This document shows positions 14,572-22,414 of a stretch of DNA of 37,068 nucleotides, one piece after another; position 1 is the stretch's first letter, and every line of letters starts with the position of its first letter. The DNA lies in assembly GCF_026008495.1 (NCBI RefSeq), contig NZ_BQUN01000144.1:1-37068 (forward strand), given 5' to 3'. Made by a program: the position numbers and the translations under genes. The notes below the pieces were generated by a model. It saw nothing but the letters and a program-made list of their open reading frames with translations. It searched no databases and was not told the DNA's origin. The DNA is from Streptomyces sp. A012304. Lineage in GTDB: Bacteria > Actinomycetota > Actinomycetes > Streptomycetales > Streptomycetaceae.

Positions 14572-16025
14572 CCCGTCACATCCGGCACGCGGCCGTCTTC
14601 TCCGTCCTGCTGCTGGTGGCCCTCCTCGTCAACGCCGCCCGCGTCCAGGTCGTCGAGTCCGCCCGCTACGACGACAACCCGGCCAACCGGCGCGCGTCCA
14701 TCGCCCGCTACGCGCAGCCCCGGGGGGACATCCTGGTCGGCGGCGCCCCGGTGACCGGCTCCCGGGACACCGGGGAGCAGCTGCGCCATGAACGCACGTA
14801 CACCGACGGCCCGTTGTACGCGCCGGTGACGGGTTTCGCCTCTCAGCTGTACGGGACGACGTTCCTGGAGCACACCGAGGACGCCCTGCTCTCCGGCACG
14901 GATCCGCTGCTCTCGCCGCTGCCCGTGTTCCACGACGTCACCCGGGCCCGCCCGGCCGGCGGCGACGTGGTGACCACCCTCGACGCGCGGGCCCAGCGGG
15001 CGGCGTACCGGGGGCTGGCCGGCCGCAAGGGCGCGGTCGCGGCGGTGGAGCCGTCGACGGGGCGGATCCTGGCGCTGGTGTCGATGCCGTCGTACGACCC
15101 CTCCGTGCTCTCCGGGAACGGGCCGGAGGCCGAGCGGGCGTGGGCGCGGCTCAACGGCGATCCGGACCGGCCGATGCTGAACCGGGCGGTGCGCCGGACG
15201 TATCCGCCGGGGTCGACGTTCAAGGTGGTCACCGCGGCGGCGGCGCTGGACGCGGGCGTGGTCCGGGACCTGGACGCGCCGACCGACTCCCCCGCGCCCT
15301 ACCGGCTGCCCGGGACGACGACGCGCCTGACCAACGAGTCGGAGGGGTGCGCGGACCTGTCGCTGCGGGAGGCCTTCCGCTGGTCGTGCAACACGGTGTT
15401 CGCCAAGCTCGGCGTGGACGTGGGGCTGAGGGACATGGCGGCCACGGCGGAGGCGTTCGGGTTCAACGCGGCGGACCTGCGGATCCCGTTCTCCGTGGCG
15501 CCGAGCACCTTCGACACCTCGCTGGACAGGGCGCAGCTGGCGCTGTCCTCGATCGGGCAGTACAACACGCGGGCCACTCCGCTCCAGATGGCGATGGTCG
15601 CGGCGGCCGTCGCCAACGGCGGCCAGGTGCGCACCCCGTACCTGGTGGAGCGCACGACGCGACGCGGCGGGGCGGTCCTCGCCACGGCCGGGTCGCGGCC
15701 GGTGCGGCAGGCGATGCACCCGGCGACGGCGATGCGGCTGCGGGAGCTGATGACGGACGTGGTCCGCAGGGGCACCGGTACCAACGCCGCGATCCCCGGC
15801 GCGACCGTCGGCGGCAAGACCGGCACCGCCCAGCACGGCATCGGCAACGCCGGTATCCCGTACGCCTGGTTCGTGTCGTGGGCGCGGGGCGCGCGGAGCG
15901 CGGAGCCGGACGTCGCGGTCGCGGTGGTGGTGGAGGACGCGGCGGCGAACCGGCGGGACATCACCGGGGGCGGGGTGGCGGCACCCATCGCGCGGGCGGT
16001 GATGGAGGCGGTGCTCACTTCATGA
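14568..16025 (+). CDS. Class B penicillin-binding protein (transpeptidase)
   Basis: A 485-residue membrane-anchored PBP that cross-links peptidoglycan. Residues 5-24 form the single membrane anchor, a short dimerisation region follows (RGDILVGG; VTTLDARAQRAAYRGL), and the transpeptidase domain has all three motifs: S216-x-x-K219 in PPGSTFKVVTAA, S273-C-N275 in RWSCNTVFAK, and K417-T-G in GGKTGTAQ. It is shorter than typical FtsI. The ATG is coupled to the SEDS gene stop and preceded by GGGGGAG. Works with the RodA/FtsW-type protein as polymerase/cross-linker pair on the outer membrane face. Identity is secure; which wall synthesis event it serves is not. Confidence 0.95.
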   Translation: MTRHIRHAAVFSVLLLVALLVNAARVQVVESARYDDNPANRRASIARYAQPRGDILVGGAPVTGSRDTGEQLRHERTYTDGPLYAPVTGFASQLYGTTFLEHTEDALLSGTDPLLSPLPVFHDVTRARPAGGDVVTTLDARAQRAAYRGLAGRKGAVAAVEPSTGRILALVSMPSYDPSVLSGNGPEAERAWARLNGDPDRPMLNRAVRRTYPPGSTFKVVTAAAALDAGVVRDLDAPTDSPAPYRLPGTTTRLTNESEGCADLSLREAFRWSCNTVFAKLGVDVGLRDMAATAEAFGFNAADLRIPFSVAPSTFDTSLDRAQLALSSIGQYNTRATPLQMAMVAAAVANGGQVRTPYLVERTTRRGGAVLATAGSRPVRQAMHPATAMRLRELMTDVVRRGTGTNAAIPGATVGGKTGTAQHGIGNAGIPYAWFVSWARGARSAEPDVAVAVVVEDAAANRRDITGGGVAAPIARAVMEAVLTS

Positions 16026-16074
16026 GACCGGGGTTCACGTCCGTGCCGTGAGACGGGGGTTCACATGCGTGTCA
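16023..16074. repeat. 26-bp tandem duplication starting at the PBP stop codon
   Basis: Two copies (16023-16048 and 16049-16074) both begin TGAGAC and share GGGGTTCAC and CGTG, matching at about 20-21 of 26 positions. The first begins with the PBP stop codon. The unit resembles the stop-anchored repeats after the MFS and phosphatase genes. Confidence 0.55.
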
Positions 16075-16096
16075 GGTCCGTCATACCTTCGCGCGC

Positions 16097-16606
16097 ATGA
16101 CTGACGCCGCAGCTCCTCTCGAACTCGCCCAGGTCAACATCTCCCGCCTCAAGTTCCCGCTCGATTCACCGGAGTTGAAGGACTTCGTGGACGCCCTCGA
16201 ACCGGTCAACGCGGACGCGGAGGCCGCGGACGGGTTCGTGTGGCGGTTGCAGTCGGAGAGCGGTGACGCGACGGACGTCCGTGTCTTCGGGGACGACTGG
16301 CTGATCGTCAACATGACGGTGTGGCGGGACCCCGAGGCCCTGACGGCGTACATGTACCAGGGCCGCCACCGCGAGATGCTCTCCCGTCGGCGCGAGTGGT
16401 TCGAGCGGGTGCGGGAGGCGATGACGGCCCTGTGGTGGGTCCCGGCGGGCCACCGGCCGACCGTCGCGGAGGCCGAGGCCCGGCTGCTCCATCTGCGCGC
16501 CCACGGCCCGACCCCCTACGCCTTCACGCTGCGCACGTCGTTCCCGGCGCAGGGGGCGGAGCCGGTCAGCCTCGCGGTGCCCGAGGACCTGGGGTGCTCG
16601 GTCTAG
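16097..16606 (+). CDS. DUF3291 domain protein
   Basis: A 169-residue protein that is nearly all one DUF3291 domain: LELAQVNISRLKFPLDSPEL, DFVDALEPVNADAEAADGFVW, VFGDDWLIVNMTVWRDPEAL, REWFERVREAMTALWWVPAGH and EAEARLLHLRAHGPTPYAFT. The fold is related to dimeric alpha-beta barrel monooxygenase-like proteins, but no function is established for the family. ATG 16097 was chosen; no strong ribosome-binding site is seen. The last 41 bp overlap the 3' end of the convergent ADP-ribosylglycohydrolase fusion gene. Confidence 0.88.
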   Translation: MTDAAAPLELAQVNISRLKFPLDSPELKDFVDALEPVNADAEAADGFVWRLQSESGDATDVRVFGDDWLIVNMTVWRDPEALTAYMYQGRHREMLSRRREWFERVREAMTALWWVPAGHRPTVAEAEARLLHLRAHGPTPYAFTLRTSFPAQGAEPVSLAVPEDLGCSV

Positions 16607-16901
16607 CGAGGTCCAGCCAGTACGGCCGGGCGCCGCGCGGCCGGTTGTGGCCGCACTCGATCTCGTTGCCGTCGGCGTCACCGACGTAGGCGGACGCGGC
16701 GGCGATCACCGTCACGGTGCCCGGCTCGTGCTCCACCTCGAACAGGCCGTCGTCCCGGGGGCCGATCGCCCAGACGACGAAGGTCTCGCCGGGCCGCAGC
16801 CAGTGGTCGCTGCCGTACGGTTCGAGGACGAGTTCCAGCAGTTCCCCGCCGGTGTTGCGCACGCGCAGCACCGGCACGGGCTTCTCGTGGGCGGCCGTCA
16901 T
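16566..16901 (-). other. Possible separate in-frame gene (111 aa) inside the fusion ORF
   Basis: ATG 16901 is preceded by GGAGAGGAGAACACCC, a near-ideal ribosome-binding site about 8 nt upstream, so the C-terminal module may be translated on its own as well as in the fusion. Its 111 residues contain no recognised domain. The last 41 bp overlap the DUF3291 gene. Confidence 0.5.
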
Positions 16902-17864
16902 GGGTGTTCTCCTCTCCGTTCTCCTCCCGGTTCTCCCCCCCGGTTCCCCTCCCCGTTCCCCTCTCCCGGGCAGTGGTTCGCGCCGTCGCAGCCAGTCGGC
17001 CGGTACGGCGTCGACGCCGGTGCGCGCGGCGACGACACCGCCGGTGATCGCGCAGGTCGTGTCGACGTCGCCGAATCCCTCGGCCGTGGTCCACAGGGCG
17101 GCGACCAGGTCGTCGGGGTGGCGGGCGGCGGACCAGACGGCGAAGGGGACGGTGTCGTCGGCGCGGACGCGCTGACCGTTGCCGAGGACGTCCGAGGCCT
17201 GCCAGGGCTCGGTGGTGAAGGGGAGGGCCGCGGCCCGGACGAGTCCCTCGCGTGTGGCGCTGTCCGGGGTCAGTGCCGCGACCTCGGCGATGTCCAGCCG
17301 GCCGCGCGCCGAGAGCGCGGCCGCGACGGCCACGGCGACCGCGCCGGCGACGCCCTCGGGGTGGGCGTGGGTGACCTCGGCGGACCGGGTGGCCTGCTCG
17401 ACGGTCCGGGCGAGGTCCGCGTGGAACCAGGCGCCCAGCGGCGCCACCCGCATCGCCGCGCCGTTGCCGAGGCTGCCCTGCCCGCCGAACAGGTCCCGTG
17501 CGAACTCCCGCCAGCGGTCCGGCTCCTGGAGCACCCGGGGCAACAGGTCGTGCATGCCGTGGCCGTAGCCGCGGCCCGGGTCGGCATCGTGGCCGAGCGC
17601 GAAGGCGAGGGCCAGCTCCCGCTGCCGTACCTCGCCGTACCGGTCCAGCACCCGGAGCAGGCCGAGCGCCATCGCGGTGTCGTCGGTCCAGTGCCAGTCC
17701 GGCTCCTCGGGCGTCCGGCGGGCGCGGACCTCCTGGTAGGCCTGGCGCGGGTCCCGGAAGAGCGGGAACCAGCGTTCCCCGAAGGCGTCCCCGAGGGCCA
17801 GGCCCTCCAGGCTGCGGCGCGCGGCGGCGCGGTGCGGCGCGGTGTCCCCTGACGCGGTGCTCAC
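16566..17864 (-). CDS. ADP-ribosylglycohydrolase fused in frame to a small C-terminal module
   Basis: A 432-residue ORF. Residues 1-300 form an ADP-ribosylglycohydrolase of the DraG type, which hydrolyses ADP-ribose from modified proteins or nucleic acids with two Mg ions: SLEGLALGDAFGERW, WHWTDDTAMALGLL (metal-binding TDDT), GNGAAMRVAPLGAW, HAHPEGVAGAVAVAVAAALS, and GDVDTTCAITGGVVAA (D-x-D-T). After PADWLRRREPLP comes a 22-residue Arg/Gly-rich linker coded by 12-nt purine repeats, then a 111-residue module starting MTAAHEK (16901) with its own strong ribosome-binding site. I do not recognise that module (HWLRPGETFVVWAIGPRDDG, VIAAASAYVGDADGNEIECG). The start is GTG 17864 with GGGGGAG upstream. 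It may be a true fusion or two adjacent genes lacking a stop between them. Confidence 0.82.
   Translation of the reverse strand: MSTASGDTAPHRAAARRSLEGLALGDAFGERWFPLFRDPRQAYQEVRARRTPEEPDWHWTDDTAMALGLLRVLDRYGEVRQRELALAFALGHDADPGRGYGHGMHDLLPRVLQEPDRWREFARDLFGGQGSLGNGAAMRVAPLGAWFHADLARTVEQATRSAEVTHAHPEGVAGAVAVAVAAALSARGRLDIAEVAALTPDSATREGLVRAAALPFTTEPWQASDVLGNGQRVRADDTVPFAVWSAARHPDDLVAALWTTAEGFGDVDTTCAITGGVVAARTGVDAVPADWLRRREPLPGRGERGGEPGGRTGRRTERRTPMTAAHEKPVPVLRVRNTGGELLELVLEPYGSDHWLRPGETFVVWAIGPRDDGLFEVEHEPGTVTVIAAASAYVGDADGNEIECGHNRPRGARPYWLDLARPSTPGPRAPRG
16906..16967 (-). repeat. Five 12-13-nt purine-rich repeats with Shine-Dalgarno-like cores
   Basis: On the minus strand, units like CGGGAGGAGAAC end at plus positions 16906, 16918, 16930, 16943 and 16955; spacing is 12, 12, 13 and 12 nt. 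Each has a GGAG/GGGG core like a ribosome-binding site. The 13-nt unit has a run of 7 G on the minus strand and shifts frame relative to the others. They encode the linker GRGERGGEPGGRTGRRTERR. Confidence 0.7.
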
Positions 17865-17960
17865 TCGGCTTCTCCCCCCTGACGGCTCCCCGGCGGGCCA
17901 GTCTCGCACGGCGCACACGGTAGACGCGGAGTCAACAAGTGTCGTACGAGGGCTTGACCG

Positions 17961-17975
17961 GCTTGCTGACAAGCA
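17961..17975. promoter_or_regulatory. Inverted repeat upstream of the AurF-type gene, candidate operator
   Basis: GCTTG (17961-17965) and CAAGC (17970-17974) form a perfect short inverted repeat, 16 nt before the oxygenase ATG, just after a TTGACC -35-like box at 17954-17959. It may be the site of the TetR-type regulator encoded downstream. Weak: the arms are only 5 bp. Confidence 0.35.
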
Positions 17976-17990
17976 GTCTCATAAAGAGCC

Positions 17991-18929
17991 ATGACGACCC
18001 TCTCCGAAGCCGACGCGTCGGCCGTCCTGCGCGACGCGCTCGGGCTGCTCAAGGACCGGGAGCAGGTGGCCGAACGGCTGCTCGCCTCCTCCGCCAAGCA
18101 CTCCTTCGACCCCGACGAGGAGCTGGACTGGGACGCGCCCTTCGAGGAGGGCAAGTGGTTCTGGCCGCCCGAGCTGGTGTCGCTGTACGACACCCCGCTG
18201 TGGAAGCGGATGAGCGAGGAACAGCGGATCCTGCTGTCCCGGCACGAGGCGGCGGCGCTCGCCTCGCTCGGCATCTGGTTCGAGATCATCCTGATGCAGC
18301 TGCTCGTCCGGCACATCTACGACAAGGCGGCCACCAGCGCGCATGTGCGCTACGCGCTGACCGAGATCGAGGACGAGTGCCGGCACTCCAAGATGTTCGC
18401 CCGGCTGATCACGCGCGGCGACACGCCCTGGTACCCGGTGAGCCGTGTGCACCAGCAGCTCGGCCGCCTGTTCAAGACGGTCTCCACCACCCCCGGCTCC
18501 TTCACGGCCACGCTGCTGGGTGAGGAGGTCCTCGACTGGATGCAGCGGCTCACCTTCCCCGACGAGCGGGTGCAGCCCCTGATCCGGGGCGTCACCCGCA
18601 TCCACGTGGTGGAGGAGGCCCGCCATGTGCGCTACGCCCGCGAGGAACTGCGCCGCCAGATGGTGACCGCCCCGAAGTGGTCGCAGGAGTTCACCCGGGT
18701 CACCTCCGGGGAGTTCGCCCGCGTCTTCTCGGTCGCCTTCGTCAACCCCGAGGTCTACACCAACGTCGGCCTGGACAGGCGGGAGGCCGTCGCCCAGGTG
18801 CGGGCCAGCGCGCACCGCCGCGAGGTGATGCAGACCGGAGCGAAGCGGCTGACCGACTTCCTGGACGACATCGGGGTGCTGCGCGGCGTCGGGCGGCGCC
18901 TGTGGCGGTCGTCGGGGCTGCTGGCGTAG
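17991..18929 (+). CDS. AurF-family diiron oxygenase
   Basis: A 312-residue protein of the p-aminobenzoate N-oxygenase (AurF) family, non-heme diiron enzymes that oxidise amino groups and other substrates with O2. The ligand pattern fits: E98 in GIWFEIIL, E129-x-x-H132 in EDECRHSKM, E178/E179 in LLGEEVLDW, and E209-x-x-H212 in VVEEARHVRYA. It is all-helical and lacks a signal peptide, so it is cytosolic. Start ATG 17991 with a possible TTGACC -35 box upstream. The next gene encodes a TetR-type regulator, 35 bp later on the same strand. It is not part of an evident biosynthetic cluster, so the substrate is unknown; lipid or detoxification roles are possible but speculative. Confidence 0.88.
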   Translation: MTTLSEADASAVLRDALGLLKDREQVAERLLASSAKHSFDPDEELDWDAPFEEGKWFWPPELVSLYDTPLWKRMSEEQRILLSRHEAAALASLGIWFEIILMQLLVRHIYDKAATSAHVRYALTEIEDECRHSKMFARLITRGDTPWYPVSRVHQQLGRLFKTVSTTPGSFTATLLGEEVLDWMQRLTFPDERVQPLIRGVTRIHVVEEARHVRYAREELRRQMVTAPKWSQEFTRVTSGEFARVFSVAFVNPEVYTNVGLDRREAVAQVRASAHRREVMQTGAKRLTDFLDDIGVLRGVGRRLWRSSGLLA

Positions 18930-18964
18930 GCGCGCGGCGGGGGCGGGCGATTACGCTGCACGTC

Positions 18965-19615
18965 ATGACCCCCGCCGCCCCCGCCTACCGACGTCTGTCC
19001 GTCGAGGAGCGTCGCAGACAGCTGCTGTCCGCAGCGCTCGAGCTCTTCGCGCACCGCGCCCCCGAGGACGTCTCGCTGGACGACGTCGCGGAGGCGGCCG
19101 GGGTGTCACGGCCGCTGGTCTACCGGTACTTCCCCGGCGGCAAGCAGCAGCTGTACGAGGCCGCGCTGCGGTCCGCCGCCGAGGAGCTGCGGCACTGCTT
19201 CGACGAACCCCACGACGGCCCCCTGCTCCCCCGCCTCGCCCGCGCCCTGGACCGCTACCTGACCTTCGTCGACCAGCACGACACCGGCTTCAGCGCCCTC
19301 CTCCAGGGCGGCAGCGTCGTGGAGACCTCCCGTACGACGGCCATCGTGGACGGCGTACGGCGGGACGCGGCCGAGCACATCTACAGCCACCTGGGCGTCG
19401 CCGCCCCCGGGCCCCGGCTGCGGATGACCGTCCGGATGTGGATCACCGCCGTGGAGGCGGCCTCGCTGATCTGGCTCGACGAGGACAAGCAGCCGCCCGC
19501 CGAGGAGCTGCGGGACTGGCTCGTGGACCAGTTCGTCGCCGTCCTGACGGTGACCGCGGCGCGGGACACCCAGACCGCCGAGGTGGTCCGGGGTGCGCTC
19601 GCGGCGGAGACCTGA
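18965..19615 (+). CDS. TetR-family transcriptional regulator
   Basis: A 216-residue TetR repressor. The N-terminal helix-turn-helix spans residues about 20-60 (RRQLLSAALELFAH, VSLDDVAEAAGVSRPLVYRY), and the remainder is an all-helical ligand domain. It follows the AurF-type oxygenase by 35 bp on the same strand, so it probably senses the oxygenase substrate or product and represses both. No ribosome-binding site is visible before ATG 18965, and TACGCT at 18953-18958 could be a -10 box for a leaderless transcript. Family assignment firm; target inferred. Confidence 0.92.
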   Translation: MTPAAPAYRRLSVEERRRQLLSAALELFAHRAPEDVSLDDVAEAAGVSRPLVYRYFPGGKQQLYEAALRSAAEELRHCFDEPHDGPLLPRLARALDRYLTFVDQHDTGFSALLQGGSVVETSRTTAIVDGVRRDAAEHIYSHLGVAAPGPRLRMTVRMWITAVEAASLIWLDEDKQPPAEELRDWLVDQFVAVLTVTAARDTQTAEVVRGALAAET

Positions 19616-19629
19616 TCGACACTGGTGCC

Positions 19630-19932
19630 GTGAAGAGCGAAGACACCCCCTTCGAGGGCGGCCCGATGGACGGACGGGTGCTGCCCGTGCTGCTGGGCCC
19701 GACGGGCCAGCCGCCGAAGACGTACCGCATCCCCGTCCCCGACGCGGCCGGCGGCCCGCCGACCGTCCTGGTCTACCGGCGTGTGCCGCGCGGGCACAGC
19801 GCGAAGCTGGGCCTGCCGCGGGGCTGGAAGTACGAGTACGACCCCGAGGGCGCCGCGAGCCGCCGACCGCGCTGGCCGTGGTCCAAGCCCGACGCCACGC
19901 CGGGCGGCAAGCGGGACGACACCGACGGGTGA
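19630..19932 (+). CDS. Conserved hypothetical small protein (100 aa)
   Basis: A 100-residue protein beginning GTG 19630, 14 bp after the TetR stop. It reads VKSEDTPFEGGPMDGRVLPV, then KTYRIPVPDAAGGPPTVLVY, with a basic, Pro/Trp-containing tail. The composition and a regular beta-like pattern suggest a small folded cytosolic protein of the kind common in actinomycetes. No domain or motif that would reveal a role is seen. It may be co-transcribed with the oxygenase and TetR genes. Confidence 0.72.
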   Translation: MKSEDTPFEGGPMDGRVLPVLLGPTGQPPKTYRIPVPDAAGGPPTVLVYRRVPRGHSAKLGLPRGWKYEYDPEGAASRRPRWPWSKPDATPGGKRDDTDG

Positions 19933-20035
19933 CCTGGTTGGTCCGAACCGCGCACGCCCGGCGCGCGGACCGCGCGGACACGTCTGATGCTCGCCCTGCG
20001 GGGTGGAGGGGCCGCCCCGCAGCGGAGGTGATGAC

Positions 20036-21151
20036 GTGTCAGGAAGACTGCTGCGTCTGGTCGGTACGGTCTGCACCACGGCGCTGGCCGCCCAGACCCT
20101 GCTGACCCAGGGCGTCGCGGGTGCCGTACCCGATCCCCCCGAACCGCCCGGTGAGCGGTCGGTGGCCGCGCTGCTGACGGACCTTCAGCGGCTGTACCGG
20201 GAGGCCGAGCGGGCGACGGAGACCTACAACGCCACCGAGGAGAAGCTGACGGCGCGCCGGGCCGAGGCCGAGCGGCTGCGGGACGAGCTGACGAGGACCC
20301 GGCTGTCGCTGCACGAGAGCCGGGGCGCGGCCGGCCGGCTCGCCCGCCAGCAGTACCAGGACAGCACCGACATCTCCCCCTACGTACGGCTGCTGCTCGC
20401 CCGCGATCCGCAGCACGCCCTCGACCAGGGCCATGTGATCGGACAGCTGGCCAGGGAGCGGGCCGAGACGGTGGGGCGGCTGGAGGGCAGCGAACGCAGA
20501 GCCGACGACCTGGCCCGCCGGGCCCGCGCGGCCCTCGACGACCAGCTCACCCTCACCGAGCGCCGCAAGAAGGAACGCGACGACGTACGCCGCCGGCTGG
20601 ACGCCGTGGAGAAACTCCTCGCCTCCCTCACCGCCGCCCAGCTCACCGCGCTCGCCGAGCTGGAGCGCGGCGGCGTCGCCAAGGCCCAGCGGAGTCTGGT
20701 GGCCTCCGGCGCGCTGAGCGACGACCGGGGCCCCTCCCGCACGGGCGACCGCGCGGTCCGCTACGCCATGCGGCAGCTCGGCAAGCCGTACGAGTGGGGC
20801 GCGGAGGGTCCGGACTCCTTCGACTGCTCGGGCCTGACGTCCGAGGCCTGGCGGGCCGCCGGCTCCCCGATCCCCCGCACCAGCCAGGAACAGTGGGCCC
20901 GCCTGGCGCGGGTCCCACTGAACCGGCTGCGCCCCGGCGACCTGGTGATCTACTTCCCCGAGGCCACCCACGTGGCCCTGTACATCGGCAAGGGCCAGGT
21001 GGTCCACGCTCCCCGCGCCGGCGAGAAGATCAAGATCTCACCGATCGCGTCCAGCCCGATCCTCGGAGCGGTACGCCCGGACCAGCCCGTCAAGGCGACG
21101 CAGGAAACGCCGCACCGGCCACCGGCACCCCGCGCCCCCGAGCGTGACTAG
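20036..21151 (+). CDS. Secreted NlpC/P60 peptidoglycan hydrolase with coiled-coil domain
   Basis: A 371-residue exported wall hydrolase. Residues 1-30 are a signal peptide (cleavage near VAGA|VPDP), about 38-215 form a long coiled coil rich in Arg/Glu/Leu, and 232-340 are the NlpC/P60 domain, a cysteine peptidase that cuts cross-linked stem peptides. The catalytic Cys264 lies in SFDCSGLTSEAW, His312 in THVALYIG and a third polar residue (His324) in VVHAPRAG. GTG 20036 is chosen because GGAGG lies 7 nt upstream. Coiled-coil/NlpC proteins of this layout act in division and growth (RipA/CwlO-like). It converges with the monooxygenase gene: the four bases CTAG at 21148-21151 hold the stop codons of both genes. 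Confidence 0.92.
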   Translation: MSGRLLRLVGTVCTTALAAQTLLTQGVAGAVPDPPEPPGERSVAALLTDLQRLYREAERATETYNATEEKLTARRAEAERLRDELTRTRLSLHESRGAAGRLARQQYQDSTDISPYVRLLLARDPQHALDQGHVIGQLARERAETVGRLEGSERRADDLARRARAALDDQLTLTERRKKERDDVRRRLDAVEKLLASLTAAQLTALAELERGGVAKAQRSLVASGALSDDRGPSRTGDRAVRYAMRQLGKPYEWGAEGPDSFDCSGLTSEAWRAAGSPIPRTSQEQWARLARVPLNRLRPGDLVIYFPEATHVALYIGKGQVVHAPRAGEKIKISPIASSPILGAVRPDQPVKATQETPHRPPAPRAPERD

Positions 21152-22401
21152 GCACCCACCGCCCCGGCCAGGTACGCCTCGGTCTTGGCCGGCTCGTAGA
21201 AGTAGTTCTCGAGGTCCGCGGGGTCGTCGAAGGCATTGACGAAACGATCAGCCACGGGCTGGATCTGACCCGCCGCGCCGATCAGGTTCAGCACGTGCTC
21301 CGGCGGCGGAGCCAGCATCGCGTTGGTCCACTTGGTGACGTGCCGCGCGGTGTCCCAGTACCGGTCGAACGTGGCCCGCATCCACTCCTCGTCGAACTCC
21401 TTCTCCCCGCGCTCGAGGATGGCGGCGAGGTACGCGGCCGCGCACTTGGACGCCGAGTTGGAGCCCTGGCCGGTGATCGGGTCGTTGGCGACGACCACGT
21501 CGGCGACGCCCAGCACCAGGCCGCCGCCGGGCAGCCGGCCGATCGGGTTGCGGACGGTGGGGGCGTAGCGGCCGGACAGCACGCCGCCCGCGTCGGTCAG
21601 TTCGACCTTGGTGGCCCGCGCGTACTCCCAGGGCGTGAACGTCTCCATGAGTCCCAGGGTCAGGGAGAGGTGCTCCGCCGGGTCCTTGACGCCGTTGAAG
21701 ACGTCGAGCGGGCCGCCGGGTATGCCCTCCCAGAACAGGATGTCGGCACGGCCGGAGGTGGTCAGGGTCGGCATGATGAACAGCTCGCCGACACCGGGCA
21801 CCAGGTTGCAGCGGACCGCCTCCGTGTCCGGGTGCTCCGGGCGCGGGCCCAGTCCGTGGACGTACGACACGGCGAGGGCGCGCTGCGGTTCGCTGTACGG
21901 GGACCGCTCCGGGTCCCGGGCGAACATCTGCACCAGCTCGCCCTTGCCCGCCGAGACGAGGACGAGGTCGTAGGTGCGGGAGAAGTAGTCGAGGTCGGAG
22001 ACGGCCGCGCCGTGGATCACGAGCTGGCCGCCGCGCTGTGCGAAGGTCTCCATCCAGCCGGCCATCTTCACGCGCTGGTCGACCGACTGGGCGAACCCGT
22101 CGAGCCGGCCCAGCCAGTCGATCACGCGCTGGGTGGGGCCCGGGTCGTGCGAGCCCGGGGCGGCCACGGAGATGCCGACTCCTTCGATCTTCGGGGCCTG
22201 GGACTCCCAGAAGTTCAGCTGGAGGTCGCGCTCGTGCTGGAGTGCCGTGTGGAACATGCACTGCGTCGACATGACCCGCCCGGAGCGGATCTCGTCCGCG
22301 GTCCGGTTGGACATCAGGGTGACCTCGTACCCGTGCGACTGAAGGCCGAGGGCGAGCTGGAGTCCGGACTGGCCGGCTCCGACGACGAGTATCTTCCGCA
22401 T
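21148..22401 (-). CDS. Styrene/indole monooxygenase-type FAD-dependent oxygenase (StyA-like)
   Basis: A 417-residue group E flavin monooxygenase, which epoxidises alkenes using FADH2 supplied by a separate reductase. It has the FAD-binding GxGxxG (KILVVGAGQSGLQLALGL), a Rossmann strand with VLVSAGKGEL, and the C-terminal flavin motif with DPITGQGSNSASKCAAAYLA. No reductase (StyB) is encoded in the window, so reduced flavin must come from elsewhere. ATG 22401 lies 13 bp after the CvnD stop, with AGGAG upstream, so the enzyme is the last gene of the conservon operon, the place where other conservons carry P450s. It may be an effector of the GTPase system; that is inference. Confidence 0.88.
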   Translation of the reverse strand: MRKILVVGAGQSGLQLALGLQSHGYEVTLMSNRTADEIRSGRVMSTQCMFHTALQHERDLQLNFWESQAPKIEGVGISVAAPGSHDPGPTQRVIDWLGRLDGFAQSVDQRVKMAGWMETFAQRGGQLVIHGAAVSDLDYFSRTYDLVLVSAGKGELVQMFARDPERSPYSEPQRALAVSYVHGLGPRPEHPDTEAVRCNLVPGVGELFIMPTLTTSGRADILFWEGIPGGPLDVFNGVKDPAEHLSLTLGLMETFTPWEYARATKVELTDAGGVLSGRYAPTVRNPIGRLPGGGLVLGVADVVVANDPITGQGSNSASKCAAAYLAAILERGEKEFDEEWMRATFDRYWDTARHVTKWTNAMLAPPPEHVLNLIGAAGQIQPVADRFVNAFDDPADLENYFYEPAKTEAYLAGAVGA

Positions 22402-22414
22402 GCGGGGGTGTCTC

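Noticed and set aside
17991..22401. A biosynthetic gene cluster around the AurF-type and StyA-type oxygenases
   Set aside because: They are on opposite strands, 2.2 kb apart, separated by regulatory and wall-hydrolase genes, with no core biosynthetic enzyme.
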